Positions 34,116 to 42,754 of a stretch of 64,000 nucleotides of DNA are shown here, in pieces. Source of the DNA: Bradyrhizobium sp. BTAi1. GTDB taxonomy: Bacteria; Pseudomonadota; Alphaproteobacteria; Rhizobiales; Xanthobacteraceae. A program made the position numbers and the translations under genes. The stretch spans positions 5,103,501 to 5,167,500 of the forward strand of contig NC_009485.1 in the NCBI RefSeq assembly GCF_000015165.1, in the 5' to 3' direction. How positions within the stretch are numbered: the stretch's first letter is position 1; every line of letters starts with the position of its first letter. The notes under the pieces were generated by a model that did no database searches, had not been told where the DNA came from, and saw nothing but the letters and a program-made list of their open reading frames with translations.

Positions 34116-34925
34116 ATGACGGCATCCGACAAGGCTTTCACCGGATCGATCCCGCAGATCTACGACGAACTGCTGGTTCCCCTGATCTTTACGCCCTATG
34201 CCCAGGACCTCGCAGCGCGCATCGATCGTCGCCAGCCTCGCGACGTGCTGGAGACGGCGGCGGGAACCGGCGCGGTCACGAGGGCCCTGCACGCCGGGCT
34301 GCCGCCGGAGGTCCGGATCACCGCGACCGATCTCAACGAGCCCATGCTGATGCGGGCGAAGTCGCATCTTGGCGATGCGGCACGCATCGGATGGCAGCAG
34401 GCCGACGCGCTGGCCCTGCCCTTTGCCGATGCGAGCTTCGACGCCGTCGCATGCCAGTTCGGCGTGATGTTCTTCCCCGACCGTATCAAAGGCTACGCCG
34501 AGGCCCGCCGCGTGCTGCGGCCCGGCGGCCGTTTCATCTTCAATGTCTGGGACCGGATCGAGGACAATGAGTTCGCGCATGTGGTGCATGAGGCGCTGCA
34601 GCAGATCTTTCCCAACGACCCGCCGCAATTCTTCACCCGGACGCCGCACGGCTATTACGACCCGGAGCGGATCACGGCCGATCTGAACGAGGCCGGCTTC
34701 ACCGACGTCGAGATCGGCACCGTCACCCATCGCAGCCGCGCTGCCTCGCCGCAGCACCCCGCCACCGCCTACTGCCAGGGCACACCGATGCGCGGCGAGA
34801 TCGAGGCGCGCGGGACACTGGACCTGGCCGCGGCGACGCAGGTCGTGGCGGATGCACTTGAACGGCGGTTCGGCAGCGGACCGGTCGAGGGACGGATTCA
34901 GGCGCTGGTGATTTCAGCGGCCTGA
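34116..34925 (+). CDS. class I SAM-dependent methyltransferase
   Basis: 269 residues from the ATG at 34116, which has a CAGGAG site six bases upstream; the longer frame to 34098 lacks one. Motif I for SAM binding is VLETAAGTGAVTRAL at about residues 45-59, followed by ITATDLNEPML (motif II acidic residue), and DAVACQFGVMFFPDR then ARRVLRPGGRFIF (motif III). Methyltransf_11/25 family, cytoplasmic; substrate unknown. Divergent from the GbsR operon, whose palindrome is 150 bases away. Confidence 0.9.
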   Translation: MTASDKAFTGSIPQIYDELLVPLIFTPYAQDLAARIDRRQPRDVLETAAGTGAVTRALHAGLPPEVRITATDLNEPMLMRAKSHLGDAARIGWQQADALALPFADASFDAVACQFGVMFFPDRIKGYAEARRVLRPGGRFIFNVWDRIEDNEFAHVVHEALQQIFPNDPPQFFTRTPHGYYDPERITADLNEAGFTDVEIGTVTHRSRAASPQHPATAYCQGTPMRGEIEARGTLDLAAATQVVADALERRFGSGPVEGRIQALVISAA

Positions 34926-35054
34926 GCGGCGGCCTGTTTCGTCGGCGAGGTCATGATGCGTTTCCGGGGAAACGGATCCCGCCCCATTCCCTCTGTTTGC
35001 ACGCCGTCTTCGGAAAACGGGTTTCGACCTTCCCGGATCATGCGTGAGCTGGAA

Positions 35055-35357
35055 TTAGAGCGTCGGCAGCACCGAAAAGGCTTCGCCGGGCCGTCGCAGC
35101 GCGAGCTGGTCGGCCGTGCCCGGCTCATCCACCACCGCGTTCACCCGCGCGGCCGGCGGTCCCTTGTGGCAGGCCGCGACCATGGCCGTGACGTCATCGG
35201 CGGGGCCGGCAAACACCGCCTCGACACTGCCATCGGCGCGATTGCGCACCCAGCCTTGCAGGTCGTTCAGGATGGCCTGGTCCTCGACCCAGGCACGATA
35301 GCCGACGCCCTGGACACGGCCGCGGACCGTGACGTGAACGATCGCATCGTCGCTCAT
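35055..35357 (-). CDS. acyP: acylphosphatase
   Basis: 100 residues. The acylphosphatase signature is complete: VRGRVQGVGYRAWVEDQA with the phosphate-binding Arg in 'GYR', and GWVRNRADGSVEAVFAGP with the catalytic Asn in 'RNRADGSV'. Hydrolyses acyl phosphates such as carbamoyl or 1,3-bisphosphoglycerate. Its ATG overlaps the stop of the upstream lyase gene (ATGA). The 129 bases beyond its stop hold a CGTTTCC/GGAAACG hairpin and no gene. Confidence 0.95.
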   Translation of the reverse strand: MSDDAIVHVTVRGRVQGVGYRAWVEDQAILNDLQGWVRNRADGSVEAVFAGPADDVTAMVAACHKGPPAARVNAVVDEPGTADQLALRRPGEAFSVLPTL

Positions 35358-36220
35358 GATCCCGGCTCCAGATAGACGCGCAGGCGCCGCTTCACCTCGG
35401 CCTCGCGCATCACCTGTGCCGTCAGTTCGGCCGATGGCAGGCCCTTCAGCTGTTTGGGCGCGGCGCCGCCGCGCAGCGCCTTCAGCGTCTCGTACACGGC
35501 CTGCGTCGCGGCTGCGATCGGCGCATGGCCTTGCAGCGCAACGCGGACGCGGCGCGCGGCGAGATAGCCGAGATCGGACATGTGCTCAGGCGCGCCGCCG
35601 AGCACGATCGGCAAGGTCGTGGCAGCGGCGATGGCGTCGAGCTGATCGCGCGCGGTGATGCCGGTGAAGAACAGCCCGTCCACGCCGCAGGCTTCATAGG
35701 CCCTGGCACGCGCGATCGCGTCGTCGAGTGAGGTGACGGAGACAGCGCCGGTCCGTCCGAGAATGACCAGCGCGGGATCGCCGCGGCCCTCGAGCGCGGC
35801 CTTCACCTTGCCGATGCCCTCGGCCAACGAGATCAGCTGCGGCTTGGCGGCCCCAAACGCCTGCGGCAGCAGCGTGTCCTCGATCGTCAGGCCAGCGGCG
35901 CCGGCGGCCTCGAGCTCCTGCACGGTCCGACGCACATTCATCGCATTGCCGTAGCCGTGATCGGCATCGACCAGCACCGGCAGGGTCGCGGCGCGCGACA
36001 TCCGCCGCATCTGGTCGGCGAGCTCTGTCAAGGTGATCAGCGCGATGTCGGGATCACCGAGCACGGCGAGCGAGGCGGCCGAGCCGCCGAACATGCCGAG
36101 CTCGAAGCCGAGGTCTTCAGCGATCCTGATCGAGATCGCGTCATAGACCGAGCCGGGATGGATGCAGCGCTCACCTGTCAGAATCGTGCGGAGCACCTCT
36201 CGACGTGCACGGAAGGTCAT
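35354..36220 (-). CDS. isocitrate lyase/PEP mutase superfamily, oxaloacetate decarboxylase-like
   Basis: 288 residues from the ATG at 36220. The barrel is recognised by the Mg-binding VDADHGYGNAMNVRRTV region, the preceding PGSVYDAISIRIAEDLGFELGMFGGS (read in parts) and the LTIEDTLLPQAFG segment; it lacks the KKCGH motif of true isocitrate lyases, which points to the oxaloacetate decarboxylase/carboxyphosphonoenolpyruvate mutase-like branch. Cleaves or decarboxylates a 2-oxo acid. Followed by acylphosphatase with a four-base overlap and preceded by a biotin carboxylase gene in the same direction, a grouping that fits oxaloacetate/propionyl-CoA metabolism. Confidence 0.85.
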   Translation of the reverse strand: MTFRARREVLRTILTGERCIHPGSVYDAISIRIAEDLGFELGMFGGSAASLAVLGDPDIALITLTELADQMRRMSRAATLPVLVDADHGYGNAMNVRRTVQELEAAGAAGLTIEDTLLPQAFGAAKPQLISLAEGIGKVKAALEGRGDPALVILGRTGAVSVTSLDDAIARARAYEACGVDGLFFTGITARDQLDAIAAATTLPIVLGGAPEHMSDLGYLAARRVRVALQGHAPIAAATQAVYETLKALRGGAAPKQLKGLPSAELTAQVMREAEVKRRLRVYLEPGS

Positions 36221-36240
36221 CCTCGCCCCCTCTTGCTCTT

Positions 36241-36321
36241 CGTCATTGCGAGGAGCGCAGCGACGAAGCAATCCAGAGTCGCCTGCCGTCCCTGGATTGC
36301 GTCGCTGCGCTCGCAAGGACA
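36241..36321. repeat. imperfect extragenic palindrome, same family as 11377-11452
   Basis: Begins CGTCATTGCGAGGAGCGCAG, has CAATCCAG near its centre and returns with CTGGATTGC...GCTCGCAAGGAC. It shares the CGTCATTGCGAG and GAAGCAATCCAG blocks with the palindrome at 11377 but its arms contain mismatches. It lies in the 110-base gap between the carboxylase and lyase genes. Confidence 0.75.
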
Positions 36322-36330
36322 GCAGTTGGC

Positions 36331-38346
36331 TTATGCAAATTCCAGGATCAGCGCGTCGACCGCCAGCGTGGCGCCGGCCGTCGCGTGGATCTTCTTCACG
36401 GTGCCATCCTGCTCGGCGCGCAGCACGTTCTGCATCTTCATCGCCTCGATCACGGCCAGCGTCTCGCCGGCCTTGACCTCCTGCCCTTCGGTCACGGCGA
36501 TCGAGACAACGAGGCCGGGCATCGGGCACAGCAGCTTCTTGCCGCTGTCGCCGGCGGTGACGACCGGCATCAGCCGCGCCGCGGCGGCTTCGGCTTCGGT
36601 GTAGACGTAGACCGGCGCTTCGACGCCCTGATGCGCGAGCCGTACACCGTTCGGGATCGGCCGCGTCTGGACCGCGATTTCGGCGCCGTCGATGGTGCCG
36701 TGCCAAACCGCATCGCCCGGCTTCCAGTCGGAGGCCAGCTGATGCGGCGCGCCGACCTTGCCGTCGGCGCCGACGAAGCGGACCGTGATCGCGCCGTTGT
36801 CCCTGGCAATATCCAGCAGGATCTCGTCACGCCCGAGCCACACCGCGCGGCGGCCCTGACGTTTCACCGGCCGGCCGATCATCTGCTGCGAGATCTGCCG
36901 CTTGCGCTCGCCGAGCACGTGATCGATCGCCGCGCCGACCGCCGCAAGCCGGCGCGCGATCTCGCCTTCCGGCGCACGCGCGGCAAAGCCCTTGGGAAAC
37001 TCTTCGGCGATGAAGCCGGTCGACAGCCGGCCCTCCCGCCAGCGCGGATGGTTCATCAGCGCCGACAGGAACGGAATGTTGTGGCGGATGCCGTCGACAT
37101 AGAACGCGTCGAGCGCGGTCGACTGCGCCTCGATGGCGGCAGCGCGCGACGGCGCGTGGGTGACCAGCTTGGCGATCATCGGATCATAGTAGATCGAGAT
37201 CTCGCCGCCCTCCTGGACGCCGGTGTCATTGCGCACGGTGATGCCATCCACCTTGCTCTCGGCCGGTGGACGATACTTCACGAGGCGGCCGATCGAGGGC
37301 AGGAAGTTGCGGAACGGGTCCTCGGCATAGACGCGGGATTCGACAGCCCAGCCGGTCAACGCGACGTCTTTTTGAGCAAGCGCGAGCTTCTCGCCGGCCG
37401 CGACCCGGATCATCTGCTCGACGAGATCGATGCCGGTAACGAGTTCGGTCACGGGATGTTCGACCTGCAAGCGGGTGTTCATCTCCAGGAAGTAGAAGCT
37501 CTTGTCCTGGCCGGCGACGAACTCCACGGTGCCCGCGGAATCGTAGTTCACCGCCTTGGCAAGTGCGACCGCCTGCTCGCCCATCTTGCGCCGTGTCTCC
37601 TCGTCGAGCAGCGGCGACGGCGCCTCCTCGATGACCTTCTGATTGCGGCGCTGGATCGAGCATTCGCGCTCGCCGAGATAGATCACATTGCCATGCTTGT
37701 CGCCGAGCACCTGGATTTCGATGTGGCGGGGATCGACGATGAACTTCTCGATGAAGACGCGGTCGTCGCCGAACGAGGCCTTGGCCTCGGCCTTGGCGAG
37801 GTTGAAGCCCTCGGTCACTTCGGCGGTCGAATGCGCGATCCGCATGCCCTTGCCGCCGCCGCCGGCGGAGGCCTTGATCATCACGGGGTAGCCGATCTCG
37901 TCGGCGATGCGCACGGCGTGCTTGTCGTCCTCGATGACGCCGAGGAAGCCCGGCACGGTCGAGACCTTGGCCTTGGCGGCGGCCTTCTTCGATTCGATCT
38001 TGTCGCCCATCGCGGCGATGGCGCCGGGGTTGGGTCCGATGAAGACGATGCCATTCTCGGCCAGCGCGCGCGGAAACGCCTCGCGCTCGGACAGGAAGCC
38101 GTAGCCGGGATGCACGGCTTGCGCGCCGGTCTTCTTGCAGGCCTCGACGATGCGGTCGATCAGGAGATAGCTCTCGGCGGCGGCAGGCGGCCCGATCAGC
38201 ACGGCATCGTCGGCCATCTCGACATGCAGCGCATCACGATCGGCTTCCGAATAGACCGCAACGGTCCTGATTCCCATGCGGCGGGCGGTCTTGATGACCC
38301 GGCAAGCGATCTCGCCGCGGTTCGCGATCAGAATGGTCTTGAACAT
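36331..38346 (-). CDS. pccA: acetyl/propionyl-CoA carboxylase alpha subunit (biotin carboxylase-BCCP fusion)
   Basis: 671 residues. Biotin carboxylase N-terminus ILIANRGEIACRVIKTARRMG, ATP-grasp glycine-rich loop KASAGGGGKGMRI (about 160-172), EMNTRLQVEHPVTE (the catalytic Glu/Arg region), a BT-like linker, and a C-terminal biotinyl domain with the biotin-accepting Lys in EAMKMQNVL (about 637-645). Length and order match propionyl-CoA carboxylase alpha. Carboxylates propionyl-CoA to methylmalonyl-CoA with a beta subunit that is not in the window. Methylcrotonyl- or geranoyl-CoA specificity cannot be excluded. Confidence 0.92.
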   Translation of the reverse strand: MFKTILIANRGEIACRVIKTARRMGIRTVAVYSEADRDALHVEMADDAVLIGPPAAAESYLLIDRIVEACKKTGAQAVHPGYGFLSEREAFPRALAENGIVFIGPNPGAIAAMGDKIESKKAAAKAKVSTVPGFLGVIEDDKHAVRIADEIGYPVMIKASAGGGGKGMRIAHSTAEVTEGFNLAKAEAKASFGDDRVFIEKFIVDPRHIEIQVLGDKHGNVIYLGERECSIQRRNQKVIEEAPSPLLDEETRRKMGEQAVALAKAVNYDSAGTVEFVAGQDKSFYFLEMNTRLQVEHPVTELVTGIDLVEQMIRVAAGEKLALAQKDVALTGWAVESRVYAEDPFRNFLPSIGRLVKYRPPAESKVDGITVRNDTGVQEGGEISIYYDPMIAKLVTHAPSRAAAIEAQSTALDAFYVDGIRHNIPFLSALMNHPRWREGRLSTGFIAEEFPKGFAARAPEGEIARRLAAVGAAIDHVLGERKRQISQQMIGRPVKRQGRRAVWLGRDEILLDIARDNGAITVRFVGADGKVGAPHQLASDWKPGDAVWHGTIDGAEIAVQTRPIPNGVRLAHQGVEAPVYVYTEAEAAAARLMPVVTAGDSGKKLLCPMPGLVVSIAVTEGQEVKAGETLAVIEAMKMQNVLRAEQDGTVKKIHATAGATLAVDALILEFA

Positions 38347-38503
38347 GTTTTTTCTTGATACCTTTGGGCGGGCTCCCCGCTCGCGACGCAGGCGCATGGA
38401 CCGCGAGCTTGACCGGTTCGTCTATAGCAAAATCGGCCGCGCGCAACCTGCCTGTCATCCCCCGGATACAGACGGTCAGGCATGCCAGCCCCGCTGCGTC
38501 CCG

Positions 38504-38731
38504 TCACCCGGAATAGCTGTGGAAACGTCCGCGAGCATAGGCGTGGGACACGGCCTTCATCAGCTCGGTGACCTCGGTCTCAAGATAATCATTTGCAACA
38601 ATCAGCGCGCGAATGGTGGCCCTGAGGTCACCACCACAGGCTGCAATCGCCTGATCCATGGCGGCGTCCAGCGCAAGGTCTTCGCTGAGCTCGGTCATGG
38701 CATCGGTTTTGGCATGGAATTCAGACGGCAT
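38504..38731 (-). CDS. small conserved hypothetical protein
   Basis: 75 residues from the ATG at 38731. Acidic helical N-terminus (MTELSEDLALDAAMDQAI), then DLRATIRALIVANDYLETEV and a C-terminal SHAYARGRFHSYSG. I recall very similar small proteins across Bradyrhizobium, with the DLRATIRALIVAN core conserved. Function unknown. It is not overlapped by any other credible gene, and the flanking gaps are short. Confidence 0.7.
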   Translation of the reverse strand: MPSEFHAKTDAMTELSEDLALDAAMDQAIAACGGDLRATIRALIVANDYLETEVTELMKAVSHAYARGRFHSYSG

Positions 38732-38801
38732 GGCGTGGCGACAGCCCCTCGCTTCCGGTCAGCCATCATGTTCACTTTATGTTCTCAGGAGTCAAGCCGG
38801 A

Positions 38802-39926
38802 TCACGCCGCCCCGATCTCTTCCTCCTGCTCCTGCCCGGCCGGCATCGTCTGTGCTGCCGCCGGCTTGGCGCGGGCGCCCTGCCGCACCAGCTCATGGAT
38901 GAAGCCCAGCTTGGCGATGACCGGCGGTGTCAGGATGAACGGATAAAGATCGCGCGCACCCATCGCCCGCGCAACGCTGTTCATGGCAAAGGTGAAGGGC
39001 AGCCAGGCGTTGACGATCGCATCGAAATCATCAGCCACATAGGGATCGAAGGTGACGCGCGCAGTGAGCCCGCCGATCTGGTCGGCAGGCGGATCGATCT
39101 CGATGCCGAATTCCGAGGCCATCTCCAGCGTATCGACGATGTGCAGATAGTGCGCCCAGGTTTCGGCGAAGTCCTCCCACGGATGTGTGGTCGCATAGGC
39201 CGAGACGAAATTGTCCTGCCAGTTCGCCGGCGCGCCCTCGTCGTAGTGGCGTTTCAACGCCTCGCCATAGTCCTGCGAGTCATCGCCGAACATCGCACGG
39301 CATGCCTCGAGCCTGCCGGCATCGCGCACCAGCACGTCCCAGAAATAGTGGCCGACCTCGTGGCGGAAGTGGCCGAGCAAGGTCCGGTACGGCTCGTCCA
39401 TTTCAAGCCGGCGCCGTTCGCGCTCGATGTCGTCGGCTTCGGCCAGCGCGATCGTGATCAGGCCATGGTCGTGGCCGGTCATCACCTTCTGCTGGCCGGC
39501 GGGATCGTCGGCCAGGAAGTTGAAGATCAGGCCATGCTGGGGATCCTCGATTCGCGTCTTCACCGGCAGCTTCCAGCGGATCAGCGAATAGAATAGCCGG
39601 TGCTTGGCCACCTCCAGCTCGCGCCATCCGGCGAGTTGCACCGGGTCCGACAGGTTGGGAATGGTGCCATTATGCCGGCATGCGCGGCAGAAGCCGGCGG
39701 TCTCGCCGATTTCCAGCAGCCAGTTACAGGCGTCGTGCTCCGCATTGGCGCAGAAGAACCTCCCCTCCCCGCCGTCGGCCAAGGTCCGAAAGCCCTCGCC
39801 GGCCGGCTCGATCGCCGAGAGCGTCTGGCGCTCCGGCATGAAGGCGAGCCGATGGCCGCAGCGCCCGCAGCTGCGATTTTCGAAATACAGAATATTCTTG
39901 CAGGCCTGACAGACGAAGAGCTTCAC
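38802..39926 (-). CDS. putative zinc-binding metallopeptidase with N-terminal zinc ribbon
   Basis: 374 residues. The N-terminus has two CxxC pairs, CQACKNILYFENRSCGRCG (residues about 5-23), a zinc ribbon of the 'zinc-ribbon_10' kind; a second pair of Cys lies near CNWLLEIGETAGFCRAC. The catalytic HEVGHYFW (HExxH, about residue 185) gives the peptidase assignment, and TTHPWEDFAETWAHYLHI provides the downstream Glu/His ligands. The family (DUF2248-like) is uncharacterised; no signal peptide, so probably cytoplasmic. Confidence 0.85.
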   Translation of the reverse strand: MKLFVCQACKNILYFENRSCGRCGHRLAFMPERQTLSAIEPAGEGFRTLADGGEGRFFCANAEHDACNWLLEIGETAGFCRACRHNGTIPNLSDPVQLAGWRELEVAKHRLFYSLIRWKLPVKTRIEDPQHGLIFNFLADDPAGQQKVMTGHDHGLITIALAEADDIERERRRLEMDEPYRTLLGHFRHEVGHYFWDVLVRDAGRLEACRAMFGDDSQDYGEALKRHYDEGAPANWQDNFVSAYATTHPWEDFAETWAHYLHIVDTLEMASEFGIEIDPPADQIGGLTARVTFDPYVADDFDAIVNAWLPFTFAMNSVARAMGARDLYPFILTPPVIAKLGFIHELVRQGARAKPAAAQTMPAGQEQEEEIGAA

Positions 39927-40152
39927 GGTATGGACCTACGCGTTGCGGTGTCTAGCGCCTGACGACGCATGACAGTAACAGTCCGTTCCGGGGCTGCGGA
40001 ACTTTTTATCTGCCTCAACGTTTTCGTCCTGCGGGCGTTCGTCCGCCTCAATCGCTGGCCAATCTGCTGTCCCTCAACCCAATGTCGCCACGCTTCCGAA
40101 CACCTGCGGTGAAATGGTCTGGCGACCACTTGCCTTCCCGATGCAGGTCAGC

Positions 40153-42621
40153 ATGAACAGCGCGGACGCGCCACGAGACGAAGTCGTCCCCGATATTGCC
40201 GGCGCGGCCGCGTTGCGCCAGCATATTGAGGAGATCGCGCGCGATCGCGACCAGGCCTATCGAGCGCTGCAGGAGCGCGAGGCCGAGCTGGCACGCATCC
40301 AGCGCATCGCGCGGGTCGGCGGCGTCGAGGTCGATCTCCGGGAAGGCTTTCGCAACCGCCGCTCACCCGAATACCTGATCATTCACGGCCTGCCAGAAGA
40401 GGCTGCCAACGAGACCCACGAGGACTGGGTCAACCGGGTGCATCCTGACGATCGCATCAAGGCCGAGCAGGACTTCATCGCCGCGGTCAACAGCAAGCAG
40501 GAAGACTACACCACCGAATACCGCATCATCCGGCCGAGCGACGGCGAGATCCGCTGGATCCGCGTCATCGCCCGCATCGAGCGCGACTGGAACGGTCGTG
40601 CCATCCGCCTGGTCGGCGCGCATATCGACGTCACCGACCAGATGCTCGCACAGGCCAAGCTGCGCGAGAGCGAGGAGCGCTTCCGGCTGATCGCCGACAG
40701 CGCGCCGGTGCCGATCTGGCTGACAAGGCTCGACCGCACCCGCTCCTTCGTCAATCGCGCCTATGTCGATTTCCTCGGCCTGTCTCACGACGAGGCGCTC
40801 GCCTTCGACTGGCGCAAGGCGCTGCATCCCGAGGACCTGCCGCGCATTCTTGCCCAGCAGCAGACGGGCGAGTGCTCGCTGAAGCCGTTCTTCCTCGAGG
40901 CGCGCTATCGACGGGCCGACGGGCATTGGCGCTGGCTGCGCTCGGAGTCGCAGCCACGCTGGGACGCCAACGGCCAGCACATCGGCTTCATCGGCGTCGC
41001 CCATGACGTGACCGCCGCCAAGCAAGGCGAGATCGAGCTCCGCCGTATCAACGAGACGCTGGAAGAGCGCATCCGGGAGCGGACCGCGCAGCTCGAAGCC
41101 AATGAGGCGCGGATGCGCGCCATCTTCGACACCAGCAATCAGTATCAGGCCATCCTCGACACCGAGGGCAGGATCACGCATGTCAACCGCATCGCGGTCG
41201 ACGGCATGCGCGCCGGCGGCGTCGATGTCATCGGCCATCCGCTGTGGGACGCGCCCTGGTTCGTGCACACGCCCGGCGTGAGCGAGATGCTGCGCAAGGC
41301 GTTTGCGCGGGTGCTCGCCGGCGACAGCTTCCGCACCGAGGTGCGGCTCGACTTCGCCAATGGCGACCGCCACTTCGAACTGTCGATGCGGCCGCTGTTC
41401 GACCAGCATGATGCGATCATGGGCGCGGTCGCCGAAGCCGTCGACATCACCGAGCGCATCCAGGGCGAGGAGCTGCTGCGGCAATCCCAGAAGATGGAGG
41501 CGGTCGGCCAGCTCACCGGCGGCGTCGCGCACGACTTCAACAATCTGCTCACGATCATCCGCTCGGCCACCGACTTCCTGCGCCGCCGCGATCTGCCGGA
41601 AGAACGGCGACGGCGCTATGTCGACGCGATCTCGGAGACGGTGGAGCGGGCCTCGAAGCTCACCGGGCAGCTCCTGGCGTTCGCGCGCCGGCAGCCGCTG
41701 ACGCCGCAGGTGTTCAATGTCGGCGAGCAGGTCGAAAGCGTCGTGCAGCTGATCCGCCCGCTGGTCGGCAGCCGGATCCAGATCGAGCTCGCGGTGACCG
41801 AGACCAGCCTGTTCACCTTGGCCGACATCGCGCAATTCCAGACCGCGCTGATCAACCTCGCCGTGAACGCGCGCGACGCCATGAATGGCGAGGGACGCCT
41901 TACGATCAGCATGCGCAGCACCGACACGCTGCCGGCGCTTCGCGGCCAGAGCGCACGACCCGGCGCCTTCATCGCGATCTCCGTCGCCGACACCGGCGCC
42001 GGCATTGCGCCCCAGCATCTCAACGCGATCTTCGAGCCGTTCTTCACCACCAAGGAGGTGGGCAAGGGCACCGGCCTCGGCCTCAGCCAGGCCTTCGGCT
42101 TCGCCAAGCAGTCGGAAGGCGATATCGCGGTCGAGAGCCGGCTCGGCCAGGGCGCGACCTTCACGATCTATCTGCCGCAGGCGGCGGCACCGCAATCCGG
42201 TCCGGAGGCCGGACATGCGCGCAGCGAGCCCGCCACCATCGGCCGCGGCTATCGCGTGCTCGTGGTCGAGGACAATGACGAGGTTGGCCAGTTCTCCACC
42301 GAGCTGCTCGAGGACCTCGGCTATGTCACGCGCCGCGTCGCCAACGCCCATGATGCGCTGGCGATCCTGGAGACCGACGAGTTTGCTGTCGACCTGGTGT
42401 TTTCCGACGTCATCATGCCCGGCATCAACGGCCTCGAACTCGCCGGCATCATCCGCGACCGCTATCCCGGCCTGCCCGTCGTGCTCACGTCAGGCTACAG
42501 CCACGTGCTGGCGGAAAACGCCCATCACGGCTTTGAGCTGATCAAGAAGCCCTATTCGGTCGAGTCGCTGTCACGTATCCTGCGCAAGGCGATGGCCGAG
42601 AAGGCGCCGCTGCCGCGGTGA
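40153..42621 (+). CDS. multi-PAS hybrid sensor histidine kinase
   Basis: 822 residues from the ATG at 40153 (AGGT site seven bases before it); ATG 40141 and 40114 are alternatives. A short coiled coil leads to three PAS/PAC domains (about 45-170, 175-300 and 335-455), each closing with 'D(V/I)T' phrases such as AHIDVTDQM, VAHDVTAAK and AVDITERIQ. Then HisKA with the phospho-His in TGGVAHDFNNLLTII, HATPase with FFTTKEVGKGTGLGLSQAFG, and a C-terminal receiver VLVVEDNDEVGQF...VFSDVIMPGINGLEL...KKPYS. No membrane segment, so cytoplasmic. It senses an unknown intracellular signal; output is not obvious from neighbours. Confidence 0.92.
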   Translation: MNSADAPRDEVVPDIAGAAALRQHIEEIARDRDQAYRALQEREAELARIQRIARVGGVEVDLREGFRNRRSPEYLIIHGLPEEAANETHEDWVNRVHPDDRIKAEQDFIAAVNSKQEDYTTEYRIIRPSDGEIRWIRVIARIERDWNGRAIRLVGAHIDVTDQMLAQAKLRESEERFRLIADSAPVPIWLTRLDRTRSFVNRAYVDFLGLSHDEALAFDWRKALHPEDLPRILAQQQTGECSLKPFFLEARYRRADGHWRWLRSESQPRWDANGQHIGFIGVAHDVTAAKQGEIELRRINETLEERIRERTAQLEANEARMRAIFDTSNQYQAILDTEGRITHVNRIAVDGMRAGGVDVIGHPLWDAPWFVHTPGVSEMLRKAFARVLAGDSFRTEVRLDFANGDRHFELSMRPLFDQHDAIMGAVAEAVDITERIQGEELLRQSQKMEAVGQLTGGVAHDFNNLLTIIRSATDFLRRRDLPEERRRRYVDAISETVERASKLTGQLLAFARRQPLTPQVFNVGEQVESVVQLIRPLVGSRIQIELAVTETSLFTLADIAQFQTALINLAVNARDAMNGEGRLTISMRSTDTLPALRGQSARPGAFIAISVADTGAGIAPQHLNAIFEPFFTTKEVGKGTGLGLSQAFGFAKQSEGDIAVESRLGQGATFTIYLPQAAAPQSGPEAGHARSEPATIGRGYRVLVVEDNDEVGQFSTELLEDLGYVTRRVANAHDALAILETDEFAVDLVFSDVIMPGINGLELAGIIRDRYPGLPVVLTSGYSHVLAENAHHGFELIKKPYSVESLSRILRKAMAEKAPLPR

Positions 42622-42754
42622 TCCCCGCCCGCAGGGTTGCAGGGCGGGAACCAAAATTGCGGGTGATGCGTTCTGTTCCGCATGAGAAGCAGTGGCCGGC
42701 GTCGTACGCATTGCGCTGCAGGCTCAGTCATCCGATGTCACTGCGGACCATTCG

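Noticed and set aside
36205..38358. 717-codon open frame on the plus strand opposite the carboxylase gene
   Set aside because: Antisense shadow caused by high GC; the minus strand encodes a complete biotin carboxylase with all motifs, the plus frame shows no domain.
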